Shown: positions 8,246 to 17,098, counted from the stretch's first letter. The stretch: 64,000 nt of DNA from Pseudomonas putida (GCF_003228315.1 NZ_CP029693.1:2294001-2358000), one strand, 5' to 3'. The notes: generated from the sequence alone by a model not told the origin. A program made the numbers and translations.

Positions 8246-8836
8246 TCAACTGCCTTTAGGCCGCAGGCCACGATCACTCATCCGCGGCCGATCCGCTTCC
8301 GGCGCCGGCAACGGTTCGCACTCCTGCATCTGTGTAAGGCACCGCTTGGCCAGCTCCTGATACTCACGGGTGCCCGCCTGTTTCCACGCCACTTCCTGAT
8401 CGCTGAGGGTGCGCTTGACGATGGCCGGCGCGCCCATCACCAGCGACTGCTCGGGGCATTCGAAACCGGCCTTGACGAACGCGGCTGCTGAAACAAAGGA
8501 ACGTTCACCGATACGCGCGTTGTCCATCACCACCGCATTCATGCCCACCAGCGCGTCGGCACCGATCCGGCAACCGTGCAGTACCGCGCCATGGCCGATA
8601 TGGCCATTGCGCTCAACCACCGTGTCGCTGTCGGGGAAGCCGTGCATCACGCAGGTGTCCTGCAGGTTGGCGCCCTCTTCCAGGACGATCCGCCCGAAGT
8701 CACCGCGCAGACTCGCCAACGGCCCCACATAGCAATGCGGGCCGACGATCACGTCACCGATCAGCACCGCCGTCGGGTGCACATAAGCAGTGGGGTCGAT
8801 CACCGGGGTCAGGCCATCGAGGCTGTAGCAGGTCAT
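8246..8836 (-). CDS. paaY: Gamma-carbonic-anhydrase-fold thioesterase PaaY
   Basis: 196 aa, the same length as E. coli PaaY. It is a left-handed beta-helix hexapeptide-repeat protein: successive turns such as [46 protein letters not shown] and [13 protein letters not shown] carry the metal-binding histidines ([13 protein letters not shown]). PaaY is a thioesterase thought to remove stalled ring-opened CoA thioesters and protect the pathway. Start at 8836 (MTCYSLDG) with AAGGAAG upstream is preferred to one 15 nt earlier. It faces paaF across a 350-nt regulatory region. Confidence 0.92.
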   Translation of the reverse strand: MTCYSLDGLTPVIDPTAYVHPTAVLIGDVIVGPHCYVGPLASLRGDFGRIVLEEGANLQDTCVMHGFPDSDTVVERNGHIGHGAVLHGCRIGADALVGMNAVVMDNARIGERSFVSAAAFVKAGFECPEQSLVMGAPAIVKRTLSDQEVAWKQAGTREYQELAKRCLTQMQECEPLPAPEADRPRMSDRGLRPKGS

Positions 8837-8851
8837 GGCAGCTTCCTTCAC

Positions 8852-8923
8852 AAAGCGATGCGTTTATTGACTCAATTTGTATCACATCGCTTTTACCAGC
8901 ACAAAGACAAAAAAGCGTATCAC
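8852..8923. promoter_or_regulatory. Candidate PaaX operator cluster at the paaY promoter
   Basis: AAAGCGATG (8852-8860) and CATCGCTTT (8885-8893) are perfect 9-bp inverses. GTATCAC occurs at 8879-8885 and 8917-8923, the inverse of GTGATAC. The same G-Y-GATAC core recurs at the paaF promoter and twice ahead of paaA. It resembles the TGATTCGYG core described for E. coli PaaX. The rest of the 350-nt paaY-paaF gap (8924-9060) shows nothing else I recognise. Confidence 0.55.
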
Positions 8924-9077
8924 TTGAAAAGCCCTTGATCCGCCCACCATTTCAACCGCTCTAGAACGCCACAAAAGCCAATATATTCGGGGTAAAAACC
9001 CTTGCAACCCATCCCTGCAAGCGGTCCATGGAAAACCACAAATCCGACAATAGGACACATCAAATCAATTTTTGTAT

Positions 9078-9107
9078 TGCATTTGCGTATCACGTTGCGA
9101 GTATACT
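9078..9107 (+). promoter_or_regulatory. Sigma-70-type promoter of the paaFGHIJK operon with a repressor motif in the spacer
   Basis: TTGCAT (9078-9083), an 18-nt spacer and TATACT (9102-9107) form a good vegetative promoter about 80 nt upstream of paaF. The motif GCGTATCAC (9085-9093) lies inside the spacer, where a bound repressor such as PaaX would block polymerase. Confidence 0.6.
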
Positions 9108-9186
9108 CCGACAAAACCGGCCCCCACGACCGGATCCAATAACAAGCCGGCACTACCGCCGTGCGTACACCCTGAGGGCAACCGCC

Positions 9187-9960
9187 GTGCCTCAAACCCT
9201 GACCGTCGAAACACTCGACACTGGCGTGCGCCTGATTACCCTGCAGCGCCCGCAAGCGCTCAATGCCCTGAACACCCAATTACTGGGCGAACTGGCCGAC
9301 GAACTCGCCATCGCCCAGGCCGATGCCGACACCCGCGCCGTGGTCATCACCGGCAGCCGCAAGGCCTTCGCCGCCGGCGCCGATATCAAGGAAATGGCCG
9401 AGCGCGACCTGGTCGGTATCCTCGACGACCCACGCCAGGCCTCGTGGCAGGCCATCACCCGCTTCAGCAAACCACTGATCGCTGCCGTAAACGGCTTCGC
9501 CCTCGGCGGTGGCTGTGAACTGGCGATGCACGCCGACATCATCATTGCCGGTGAAGACGCCCGCTTCGGCCAGCCGGAAATCAACCTCGGGATCATGCCC
9601 GGCGCCGGTGGCACCCAGCGCCTGCTGCGCGCCGTCGGCAAATCCATGGCCATGCAGATGGTGCTGACCGGCGAGCCGATCGACGCCCGCCAGGCCCAGC
9701 GCGCCGGCCTGGTCAGCGAAATCACGCAACCGGAATTCACCGTCGAACGCGCCCTTGAAGTCGCCCGCCAGATTGCCGCCAAGGCCCCGCTGGCGGTGCG
9801 CCTGGCCAAGGAAGCGCTGCTCAAGGCCATGGACACCGACCTTGCCAGCGGCCTGCGCTTCGAGCGCCACGCCTTCACCGTGCTGGCCGGCACCCGCGAT
9901 CGCAATGAAGGCATCGCGGCGTTCCAGGAAAAGCGCAAACCGACCTTCACCGGCCAGTAA
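9187..9960 (+). CDS. paaF: 2,3-dehydroadipyl-CoA hydratase (enoyl-CoA hydratase) PaaF
   Basis: 257 aa crotonase-fold enzyme. Visible motifs are AAGADIKEM (oxyanion hole), GGGCELAMHADI, and QPEINLGIMPGAGGTQRL, which carries the catalytic glutamate of true hydratases. In the phenylacetate pathway it hydrates 2,3-dehydroadipyl-CoA to 3-hydroxyadipyl-CoA. The start chosen is GTG at 9187, 8 nt after TGAGGG; upstream in-frame ATG codons would add about 50 residues with no family counterpart. It is the first gene of the rightward operon; a 51-nt gap separates it from paaG. Confidence 0.92.
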   Translation: MPQTLTVETLDTGVRLITLQRPQALNALNTQLLGELADELAIAQADADTRAVVITGSRKAFAAGADIKEMAERDLVGILDDPRQASWQAITRFSKPLIAAVNGFALGGGCELAMHADIIIAGEDARFGQPEINLGIMPGAGGTQRLLRAVGKSMAMQMVLTGEPIDARQAQRAGLVSEITQPEFTVERALEVARQIAAKAPLAVRLAKEALLKAMDTDLASGLRFERHAFTVLAGTRDRNEGIAAFQEKRKPTFTGQ

Positions 9961-10011
9961 TCCGGCCGCAGAACACCGAATTCGAACGACCTCCCAGAGA
10001 GCGCCAAGACC

Positions 10012-10803
10012 ATGAATTTCGAACACATCCTGTTTTCCATCGACGCTGGCGTCGCCCTGCTGAGCCTCAATCGCCCGGACCAACTGAACAGCTTCAACAC
10101 TCAGATGCACGGCGAAGTGAAGGAAGCGCTGAAACAGGTACGGCAGAACCCGGACGTGCGCGTCCTGCTGCTGACCGGTGAAGGCCGTGGCTTCTGCGCA
10201 GGCCAGGATCTGAGCGACCGCAACGTCGCGCCGGGCGCCGCCGTGCCGGACCTGGGCGAGTCCATCGAGAAGTTCTACAACCCGATGATCCGCCAACTGC
10301 GCGACCTGCCGATGCCGGTCATCTGCGCAGTCAATGGCGTGGCCGCCGGTGCCGGCGCCAACATTCCCCTGGCCTGCGACCTGGTACTGGCCGCGCGTTC
10401 GGCCAGCTTCATCCAGGCCTTCTGCAAGATCGGCCTGATCCCTGATTCCGGTGGCACCTGGACCCTGCCGCGTCTGGTGGGCATGGCCCGCGCCAAGGCC
10501 CTGGCCCTGCTCGGCAACCGCCTGACCGCCGAACAGGCGGAACAATGGGGCCTGATCTACCGCTGCGTGGAAGACGCCGAACTGCGCGACGAAGCGCTGA
10601 AGCTGGCGCAACACCTGGCCACCCAGCCGACCTACGGCCTGGCCCTGATCAAGCGCAGCCTGAACGCCAGCATGAGCAACAGCTTCGACGAGCAGCTGGA
10701 GCTGGAACGCGACCTGCAACGCCTGGCCGGACGCAGCGAGGACTACCGCGAAGGCGTGAGCGCCTTCATGGAAAAACGCACCCCAAGCTTCAAGGGACGC
10801 TGA
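10012..10803 (+). CDS. paaG: 1,2-epoxyphenylacetyl-CoA isomerase PaaG
   Basis: 263 aa crotonase-fold enzyme that isomerises ring-1,2-epoxyphenylacetyl-CoA to oxepin-CoA. It has the oxyanion motif GRGFCAGQDL and KIGLIPDSGGTWTLPRL, where Asp replaces the hydratase glutamate as in E. coli PaaG. That substitution separates it from paaF. Its stop touches the start of paaH. Confidence 0.93.
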   Translation: MNFEHILFSIDAGVALLSLNRPDQLNSFNTQMHGEVKEALKQVRQNPDVRVLLLTGEGRGFCAGQDLSDRNVAPGAAVPDLGESIEKFYNPMIRQLRDLPMPVICAVNGVAAGAGANIPLACDLVLAARSASFIQAFCKIGLIPDSGGTWTLPRLVGMARAKALALLGNRLTAEQAEQWGLIYRCVEDAELRDEALKLAQHLATQPTYGLALIKRSLNASMSNSFDEQLELERDLQRLAGRSEDYREGVSAFMEKRTPSFKGR

Positions 10804-10806
10804 GTG

Positions 10807-12324
10807 ATGACCGCACTGAATAAAACTGAACGCGTTGCCGTGATTGGCGCCGGCGCCATGGGTGCCGGCATTGCCCAGGTCGCGGCGCAGGCCGGCCATC
10901 CGGTAGTGCTGCTGGACAACCGTCCGGGCGCCGCCGCACAAGCCATCGAAGGCATTGACAAGCAACTGGGCAAACGCGTCGAGAGCGGCAAGCTGTCCGC
11001 CGAATCGCGCAGCGCCACCGTCGCTCGCCTGCAAGCGGTGGAAGCCATCGAAGCCCTCGCCGATTGCGACTTGATCATCGAAGCCATCGTCGAGAACCTC
11101 GAGGTCAAGCGCGCGCTGTTCGCCCAGCTGGAAGACATCTGCGGCGAGCACTGCATCCTGGCCAGCAACACCTCGTCGCTGTCGATCACCAGCATCGCCG
11201 CGAAGCTCAAACGCCCGCAACGCCTGCTCGGTCTGCACTTCTTCAACCCGGCGCCGGTCATGGCGCTGGTGGAAATCGTCTCGGGCCTTGCCAGCGATCC
11301 GGCCCTCGCCGAATGCCTGTACGACACCGCCAAGGCCTGGGGCAAAAAACCGGTACACACCCGCTCCACCCCCGGTTTCATCGTCAACCGCGTGGCCCGT
11401 CCGTTCTACGCCGAAAGCCTGCGCCTGTTGCAGGAAGGCGCCGCCGATTGCCCGACGCTGGATGCGCTGATGCGTGAGGCCGGTGGCTTTGCCATGGGCG
11501 CCTTCGAGCTGACTGACCTGATCGGTCATGACGTCAACTACGCCGTGACCTGCTCGGTGTTCGACGCCTACTACCAGGACACCCGCTTCCAGCCGTCGCT
11601 GATCCAGAAGGAACTGGTGGACGGCGGTCGTTTCGGTCGCAAGAGCGGACAGGGCTTCTACAGCTACGCCCAGGGCGCCGAACGCCCGCAAGCCGCTGAA
11701 ATCACCAGCAGCGCCAGCGTCGAAGCCTGTGTGGTCGAAGGCGATCTGGGCTTTGCCCAAGGCTTGCTGCCACGCCTGCGCGAACAAGGTATCAACGTCA
11801 TCCAGCGCGATGGCCGTGGCCTGTTGCGGGTCGGTGACGCGGTGCTGGCCCTGAGCGACGGCCGCATGGCCTGCCAGCGCGCCAAAGAAGACGGCCTGCG
11901 CAACCTGATCCTGCTGGATCTGGCCGGCGATTACGCCACGGCCAAACGCATCGCCATCAGCTTTGCTGCGGGCATCGATCCGCTGGCCCTCGAACAAGGC
12001 GTCGCCCTGCTGCAACAGGCCGGCCTGAAAGTCAGCCTGCTCAGCGACAGCCCGGCCCTGGCCGTACTGCGCACCGTGGCGATGCTCGCCAACGAAGCCG
12101 CCGACGCCCTGCTGCAAGGCGTGGCCTCGGCCGCCGACATCGATCTGGCCATGCGCGCCGGGGTCAACTACCCGCAAGGCCCGCTGGCCTGGGCCGATGC
12201 CGTTGGCCTGCCGCACATCCTGGCCGTGCTGGACAACCTGCAAGCCGCCTACGGCGAAGAACGCTACCGGCCATCGCTGCTGCTGCGTCGCCGCGTAGCC
12301 GAAGGGAGAAACTTCCATGACTAA
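10807..12324 (+). CDS. paaH: 3-hydroxyadipyl-CoA dehydrogenase PaaH
   Basis: 505 aa. The NAD-binding domain starts with VIGAGAMGAGIAQVAAQAGHPV. LLGLHFFNPAPVMALVEIV is the 3-hydroxyacyl-CoA dehydrogenase signature with the catalytic histidine. A second HAD C-terminal domain repeat fills the last 190 residues, as in PaaH/PaaC. It oxidises 3-hydroxyadipyl-CoA to 3-oxoadipyl-CoA. A GTG at 10804 directly precedes the ATG and could also serve as start. The 3' end overlaps paaI by 8 nt. Confidence 0.93.
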   Translation: MTALNKTERVAVIGAGAMGAGIAQVAAQAGHPVVLLDNRPGAAAQAIEGIDKQLGKRVESGKLSAESRSATVARLQAVEAIEALADCDLIIEAIVENLEVKRALFAQLEDICGEHCILASNTSSLSITSIAAKLKRPQRLLGLHFFNPAPVMALVEIVSGLASDPALAECLYDTAKAWGKKPVHTRSTPGFIVNRVARPFYAESLRLLQEGAADCPTLDALMREAGGFAMGAFELTDLIGHDVNYAVTCSVFDAYYQDTRFQPSLIQKELVDGGRFGRKSGQGFYSYAQGAERPQAAEITSSASVEACVVEGDLGFAQGLLPRLREQGINVIQRDGRGLLRVGDAVLALSDGRMACQRAKEDGLRNLILLDLAGDYATAKRIAISFAAGIDPLALEQGVALLQQAGLKVSLLSDSPALAVLRTVAMLANEAADALLQGVASAADIDLAMRAGVNYPQGPLAWADAVGLPHILAVLDNLQAAYGEERYRPSLLLRRRVAEGRNFHD

Positions 12325-12766
12325 CCATGAAGCGATGACCCTGGCGAGTGAATGTGCGCAGTCGCTGTTCCAGCGCGACGCCGCCAGCCAGGCCATGGGC
12401 ATGCGTTTGCTGTCCGCCGGCCCCGGCACCGCTCGCGTGGGCATGACCGTGCGTGCGGACATGGTCCAGGGCCACGGCACCTGCCACGGCGGCTACCTGT
12501 TCGCCCTCGCCGACTCGGCCTTCGCCTTTGCCTGCAACAGCTACAACGAAGCCACCGTGGCCATCGGCTGCAGCATCGACTACGTCGCCCCGGCGCGCCT
12601 GGGCGACACCTTGAGTGCCGACTGCATCGAGCAAAGCCGCTCGGGCCGCACCGGCAACTACGACGTACGCATTGAAAACCAGCAGGGCCAGTTGATCGCC
12701 CTGTTCCACGGCAAATCCTACAAAGTGCGCGGCCCGGTGCTGGCGCAGGAGACTCCGAATGAATGA
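12317..12766 (+). CDS. paaI: Hotdog-fold acyl-CoA thioesterase PaaI
   Basis: 149 aa. It has the PaaI hotdog signature: [23 protein letters not shown] contains the catalytic Asp region, followed by the central strand [19 protein letters not shown]. It hydrolyses phenylacetyl-CoA-type thioesters to rescue CoA. It overlaps both paaH (8 nt) and paaJ (8 nt), so it is translationally coupled within the operon. Confidence 0.93.
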   Translation: MTNHEAMTLASECAQSLFQRDAASQAMGMRLLSAGPGTARVGMTVRADMVQGHGTCHGGYLFALADSAFAFACNSYNEATVAIGCSIDYVAPARLGDTLSADCIEQSRSGRTGNYDVRIENQQGQLIALFHGKSYKVRGPVLAQETPNE

Positions 12767-13970
12767 CGCCCTGATTATCGACGCGGTACGCACGCCCATC
12801 GGCCGCTACGCCGGCGTTCTGAGCAGCGTGCGCGCCGACGACCTCGGCGCGGTGCCGCTGCGCGAACTGCAACGCCGCCACCCGCAAGTGAACTGGAGCC
12901 AGGTCGACGACGTGATCTACGGCTGCGCCAACCAGGCCGGCGAAGACAACCGCAACGTGGCGCGCATGTCAGCGCTGCTGGCCGGCTTGCCGGTCAGCGT
13001 ACCGGGCACCACCCTCAACCGCCTGTGCGGTTCCGGGCTGGACGCGGTCGGTACCGCAGCGCGGGCGATTCGCAGTGGCGAAGCCGGCCTGATGCTGGTC
13101 GGTGGCGTGGAATCGATGTCCCGCGCACCGCTGGTGATGGGCAAGGCCGAGCAGGCGTTTTCCCGTCAGGCGGAAATCTTCGACACCACCATCGGTTGGC
13201 GCTTCGTCAACCCGCTGATGAAAAAAGGCTTCGGCATTGATTCGATGCCGGAAACCGCGGAAAACGTCGCCGCCCAGTTCAACATCTCCCGCGCTGATCA
13301 GGACGCCTTCGCCCTGCGCAGCCAGCAACGCGCTGCTGCCGCCCAGGCCAATGGACGTCTGGCCAAGGAAATCGTCGCCGTGGAAATCCCGCAGCGCAAA
13401 GGCCCGGCCAAGATCGTCGAGCAGGATGAACATCCGCGTGGCGACACCACCCTGGAGCAGTTGGCCAAACTCGGCACGCCGTTCCGCGAAGGCGGCAGCA
13501 TCACCGCCGGCAACGCCTCGGGCGTCAACGACGGGGCCTGCGCCCTGCTGCTGGCCAGCCCGGAAGCCGCCAAGCGCCATGGCCTGACCGCCCGTGGCCG
13601 CGTGGTGGCGATGGCTACCGCCGGTGTCGAGCCACGGATCATGGGCATCGGCCCGGTACCAGCGACCCGCAAGGTGCTGGAACTGGCCAACCTGAGCCTG
13701 GCGGACATGGACATCATCGAACTCAATGAAGCCTTCGCCGCCCAGGGTCTGGCGGTGCTGCGCGAACTGGGCTTGAGCGACACCGATCCACGGGTCAACC
13801 CCAACGGCGGCGCCATCGCCCTGGGCCACCCGCTGGGCATGAGTGGTGCGCGCCTGGTGACCACTGCCCTGCACGAGCTGGAAGAACGCAATGGCCGCTA
13901 CGCCCTGTGCACCATGTGCATCGGCGTGGGCCAGGGGATCGCGCTGATCATCGAGCGTCTATCCCACTAA
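12759..13970 (+). CDS. paaJ: 3-oxoadipyl-CoA/3-oxo-5,6-dehydrosuberyl-CoA thiolase PaaJ
   Basis: 403 aa thiolase. The acylated cysteine is in [10 protein letters not shown], the histidine in [10 protein letters not shown] and the second catalytic cysteine in [17 protein letters not shown] is intact. It performs two cleavages in the pathway: 3-oxo-5,6-dehydrosuberyl-CoA, and 3-oxoadipyl-CoA to succinyl-CoA plus acetyl-CoA. It is the last of five overlapping or tightly packed genes; a 99-nt gap with two stem-loops separates it from paaK. Confidence 0.93.
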   Translation: MNDALIIDAVRTPIGRYAGVLSSVRADDLGAVPLRELQRRHPQVNWSQVDDVIYGCANQAGEDNRNVARMSALLAGLPVSVPGTTLNRLCGSGLDAVGTAARAIRSGEAGLMLVGGVESMSRAPLVMGKAEQAFSRQAEIFDTTIGWRFVNPLMKKGFGIDSMPETAENVAAQFNISRADQDAFALRSQQRAAAAQANGRLAKEIVAVEIPQRKGPAKIVEQDEHPRGDTTLEQLAKLGTPFREGGSITAGNASGVNDGACALLLASPEAAKRHGLTARGRVVAMATAGVEPRIMGIGPVPATRKVLELANLSLADMDIIELNEAFAAQGLAVLRELGLSDTDPRVNPNGGAIALGHPLGMSGARLVTTALHELEERNGRYALCTMCIGVGQGIALIIERLSH

Positions 13971-13982
13971 AGAACCGCGATT

Positions 13983-14042
13983 CCCAAGGACACCAGAGGT
14001 ATCCTTGGGGCATGCACTCAAAGCCCCGCCGAGAAGGGGCTT
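13983..14042 (+). terminator. Two stem-loops between paaJ and paaK
   Basis: CCCAAGGA (13983-13990) pairs with TCCTTGGG (14002-14009). AAGCCCC (14021-14027) pairs with GGGGCTT (14036-14042). Neither is followed by a T-run, so they look more like an attenuator or RNA-processing/stabilising elements than full terminators within the operon. Confidence 0.55.
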
Positions 14043-14069
14043 GAACACAAAAACAATTCGAGTGAAACC

Positions 14070-15395
14070 ATGAACATGCCAATTTCCCAATCCACGCTCG
14101 ATCCTGTACTGGACCCGCTGGAAACCGCCAGCATCGACGAATTGCGTTCGCATCAGTTGGACCGCATGCGCTGGAGCCTGAACCACGCCTACAACAACGT
14201 GCCGATGTACCGTCAGCGCTTCGATGAGCAGGGCGTACACCCGGACGACATCAAGTCCCTGGAGGACCTGGCGAAGTTCCCGTTCACCACCAAGTCCGAC
14301 CTGCGCGACAACTACCCCTACGGCATGTTCGCCGTGCCGATGAACGAGATCGTGCGCCTGCACGCCTCCAGCGGCACCACCGGCAAACCGACCGTGGTCG
14401 GCTACACCCAGAACGACATCGACACCTGGGCCAACGTGGTGGCTCGTTCGATTCGCGCAGCCGGTGGCCGTCGCGGTGACAAGGTGCACATCTCCTACGG
14501 CTACGGCCTGTTCACCGGCGGTCTGGGCGCGCACTACGGCGCCGAACGCCTGGGTTGCACCGTGATCCCGATGTCCGGTGGCCAGACCGAGAAACAAGTG
14601 CAGTTGATCAAGGATTTCCAGCCGGACATCATCATGGTCACGCCGTCCTACATGCTCAACATCGCCGATGAAATCGAGCGCCAGGGCATCGACCCGCACA
14701 AACTGGCCCTGCGCCTGGGCATCTTCGGCGCCGAGCCGTGGACCGCCGAACTGCGCAGCGCCATCGAAGCGCGCATGGGCATCACCGCCCTGGACATCTA
14801 TGGCCTCTCGGAAATCATGGGCCCGGGTGTCGCCATGGAATGCGCCGAGACCAAAGACGGCCCGACCATCTGGGAAGACCACTTCTACCCGGAAATCATC
14901 GACCCGATCACCGGCGAAGTACTGCCGGACGGCCAGATGGGCGAACTGGTGTTCACCTCTCTGAGCAAAGAAGCCCTGCCGATGATCCGCTACCGCACCC
15001 GCGACCTGACGCGCCTGCTGCCGGGCACCGCGCGCCCGATGCGCCGCATCGACAAGATCACCGGACGCAGCGACGACATGCTGATCATCCGCGGCGTCAA
15101 CGTGTTCCCGACGCAGATCGAGGAGCAGGTGCTGAAAATCAAGCAACTGGCCGAGTGCTACGAGATCCACCTGCACCGCAACGGCAACCTGGACAGCGTC
15201 GACGTGCACGTGGAGCTCAAGGCCGAGCACCAGCACATGACCGACGACCAGCAGAAAGCCGTGTGCGGCGAGCTGAGCAAGCACATCAAGACCTACATCG
15301 GGATCAGTACGCGCATCGTGTTGCAGCCTTTCCACTCGATCAAGCGATCCGAGGGCAAGGCCTGCCACGTCGTGGACAAACGCCCTAAAGCATGA
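14070..15395 (+). CDS. paaK: Phenylacetate-CoA ligase PaaK
   Basis: 441 aa, the usual length. It is an AMP-forming acyl-CoA synthetase: the P-loop-like LHASSGTTGKPTVVGYT, the YGLSEIMGPG motif, and RTRDLT with KITGRSDDMLIIRGVNVFP near the C-terminus are the family signatures. It activates phenylacetate to phenylacetyl-CoA, which is both the first intermediate and the inducer that releases PaaX. A strong terminator follows directly. Confidence 0.95.
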   Translation: MNMPISQSTLDPVLDPLETASIDELRSHQLDRMRWSLNHAYNNVPMYRQRFDEQGVHPDDIKSLEDLAKFPFTTKSDLRDNYPYGMFAVPMNEIVRLHASSGTTGKPTVVGYTQNDIDTWANVVARSIRAAGGRRGDKVHISYGYGLFTGGLGAHYGAERLGCTVIPMSGGQTEKQVQLIKDFQPDIIMVTPSYMLNIADEIERQGIDPHKLALRLGIFGAEPWTAELRSAIEARMGITALDIYGLSEIMGPGVAMECAETKDGPTIWEDHFYPEIIDPITGEVLPDGQMGELVFTSLSKEALPMIRYRTRDLTRLLPGTARPMRRIDKITGRSDDMLIIRGVNVFPTQIEEQVLKIKQLAECYEIHLHRNGNLDSVDVHVELKAEHQHMTDDQQKAVCGELSKHIKTYIGISTRIVLQPFHSIKRSEGKACHVVDKRPKA

Positions 15396-15410
15396 CTGCT
15401 GCACCTTTTG

Positions 15411-15436
15411 AGCCCCGCTGATGCGGGGTTTTTTTT
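15411..15436 (+). terminator. Rho-independent terminator after paaK
   Basis: CCCCGC (15413-15418), loop TGAT, GCGGGG (15423-15428), then eight T. It ends the rightward paaF-paaK transcript, so the genes after it need their own promoters. Confidence 0.93.
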
Positions 15437-15448
15437 GCCTGCGCAACC

Positions 15449-15550
15449 CTGTAGGAGCGAGCCTGCTCGCGATGGTCGTCAACGATAACGCTGGCTGCCT
15501 GATACCCCGCGGCGATCTCAAGTTCATCGCGAGCAGGCTCGCTCCTACAG
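15449..15550. repeat. REPIN, long-spacer class, left of cqsA
   Basis: The REP arms flank a spacer that begins GGTCGTCAACGATAACGC and continues GGCTGCCTGATACCCC. The same spacer, with few changes and in the same orientation, recurs at 16932-17036 on the other side of the CqsA-like gene. Confidence 0.9.
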
Positions 15551-15624
15551 TTGGATGGCGCGTATTCGCGGTATCGAGTCGACTGACTGGCCGAACTGAA
15601 CGCCACCCATCGCCCGCACCACAA

Positions 15625-15644
15625 AACTGTCAACTCTGACAGTA
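15625..15644. promoter_or_regulatory. Lux-box-like dyad upstream of the CqsA-type gene
   Basis: AACTGTCAACTCTGACAGTA has perfect 7-bp inverted arms (ACTGTCA / TGACAGT) and the CT-N12-AG core of LuxR-type (acyl-homoserine-lactone receptor) operators. Its centre is about 73 nt before the start codon. A weak -10-like TGTAGT at 15666-15671 would place the start point about 42 nt from the centre, the usual class II activator geometry. The remainder of the 312-nt gap holds the paaK terminator and a REPIN. Confidence 0.5.
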
Positions 15645-15707
15645 GCCAAGGACCGCCGCCGGGGTTGTAGTGCGCTGACAACCGATCACTCCGCAAAGGA
15701 GTCATCC

Positions 15708-16922
15708 ATGCCTGGTACCAACCCGCCTACGCCCGCCAACATCGAAGCGGCTGCATTGCCCGACTTTGTCCGCTCACGCATCGAGACCCACACGGTCGAT
15801 CGCGTCCAGCAGCGATGGGCTGGTCAGCATCTGCTGCACGGCGCCACCCCTGGCCCCGATGCGCTGCACCTGTCGAGCAACGACTACCTTTGCCTGGCGA
15901 CGGAGTATTCGCTGATCGAAGCTCAAGCCCGGGCGATGCTGCAGACGCGGCATCAACTTCTAATGTCTGCCGTTTTTCTTCACGGCGACACGCCCGTGTC
16001 CAGGCTGGAGCAACGCCTGGCCCATTTCATGGGTGCACAGGACAGCATCCTTTGCCAGTCAGGCTGGGCGGCCAATACGGGATTGCTGCAAGCCATCGCC
16101 AACAAGGACATTCCCGTCTATCTGGACATCCTTGCGCACATGTCCCTATGGCAGGGCGCACACGCAGCGGGGGCGCGCGCCATCGCGTTTGCGCATAACG
16201 ACGCCGCCCATGCGCAACGGCAGATAAGAAAACATGGGCGCGGCGTCATTGCGGTGGATGCGGTCTACAGCACCAATGGCAGCCTGTGCCCGCTGGGGGA
16301 TTTCGCCGAGGTTGCCCAACGTCATGACTGTGTGCTGGTGGTCGACGAATCCCACTCCCTCGGCACCCACGGGCCGCAGGGGGCCGGGCTGGTCGCGCAG
16401 TGTCGCCTGTCCGACCATGTGCATTTCCAGACGGCCAGCCTGGCCAAGGCCTTGGCCGGTCGTGCCGGTCTGATTACCTGCCCGACCTGCTTCAAGGATT
16501 ACTTCGCCATGGAGTCTTACCCGGCGATTTTCAGTTCCAGCCTGCTCGATCACGAGTTGACGTGGTTTGAACAGGCCGTGGGTTTCGTGCAACACGCTGA
16601 TGAGCGCCGCAGCAGACTGCGCTCGATGACGCATCGGGTCAGATCCGCATTGACGGAGTTGGGTTATGACGTCAGCGCCGGGACCGAACAGATCATCGCC
16701 CTGGAACCCGGGTTCGAGTTGCTGACCCTGCGCCTGCGTGATGCCCTGCAGGCACGTGGCATATTCGGCTCGGTGTTCTGCGCACCGGCCACCGGCCTCA
16801 ACCGTTCATTGATGCGACTGTCACTCAATAGCGGGCTGACAGACGAAGATGTCGACCGCCTCATCAAGGCCTGCGCCGACATCCGCGGGGAAGTAAGGCT
16901 AAACCTGTGGAGACGCGCCTGA
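15708..16922 (+). CDS. cqsA: CqsA/LqsA-like alpha-oxoamine synthase (alpha-hydroxyketone/CAI-1-type autoinducer synthase)
   Basis: 404 aa PLP enzyme of fold type I, alpha-oxoamine synthase family. The PLP lysine is Lys247 in TASLAKALAGRAG and the cofactor aspartate is in VVDESHSLGTHGPQGAGL (residues 211-228). Several stretches match Vibrio CqsA as I recall it rather than BioF or Kbl: LAHMSLWQGA, VYSTNGSLCPL, SYPAIFSSSLL and GIFGSVFCAPAT. CqsA condenses an aminobutyrate-type donor or SAM with a fatty acyl-CoA to make the CAI-1 precursor. AAAGGAG lies 5 nt upstream of the ATG. No CqsS-type receptor kinase is in the window. The gene sits inside the paa cluster, flanked by two nearly identical REPINs, and converges on two unknown membrane-protein genes. 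Confidence 0.82.
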   Translation: MPGTNPPTPANIEAAALPDFVRSRIETHTVDRVQQRWAGQHLLHGATPGPDALHLSSNDYLCLATEYSLIEAQARAMLQTRHQLLMSAVFLHGDTPVSRLEQRLAHFMGAQDSILCQSGWAANTGLLQAIANKDIPVYLDILAHMSLWQGAHAAGARAIAFAHNDAAHAQRQIRKHGRGVIAVDAVYSTNGSLCPLGDFAEVAQRHDCVLVVDESHSLGTHGPQGAGLVAQCRLSDHVHFQTASLAKALAGRAGLITCPTCFKDYFAMESYPAIFSSSLLDHELTWFEQAVGFVQHADERRSRLRSMTHRVRSALTELGYDVSAGTEQIIALEPGFELLTLRLRDALQARGIFGSVFCAPATGLNRSLMRLSLNSGLTDEDVDRLIKACADIRGEVRLNLWRRA

Positions 16923-16931
16923 TCCGCCTCT

Positions 16932-17036
16932 CTGTAGGAGCGAGCCCTGCTCGCGATGGTCGTCAACGATAACGCTGGCTGCCTGATACCCCACGGCGCT
17001 CTCGGGTTCATCGCGAGCAGGCTCGCTCCTACAGGG
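16932..17036. repeat. REPIN, long-spacer class, right of cqsA
   Basis: Same orientation and almost the same spacer (GGTCGTCAACGATAACGC, then GGCTGCCTGATACCCC) as the copy at 15449-15550. One arm carries an extra C (GAGCCCTGC). The two copies form direct repeats of about 100 nt around the CqsA-like gene. Confidence 0.9.
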
Positions 17037-17098
17037 GTACGCGGAGGATTGGCGGTCTCGTGCAGGAGTTGTCCCGGAGGAGTGCCCGCCTGCCCTCA

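Noticed and set aside
9280..12480. Very long minus-strand open frame (over 1000 codons) opposite paaF-paaI
   Set aside because: Frame shadow of high-G+C coding DNA; the product is low-complexity in Gly, Ala, Val and His with no domain, while the plus strand encodes four recognisable enzymes.
15708..16922. CqsA-like gene as 8-amino-7-oxononanoate synthase (BioF) or Kbl
   Set aside because: The family fold is shared, but several blocks match CqsA specifically and no biotin or threonine gene is nearby.
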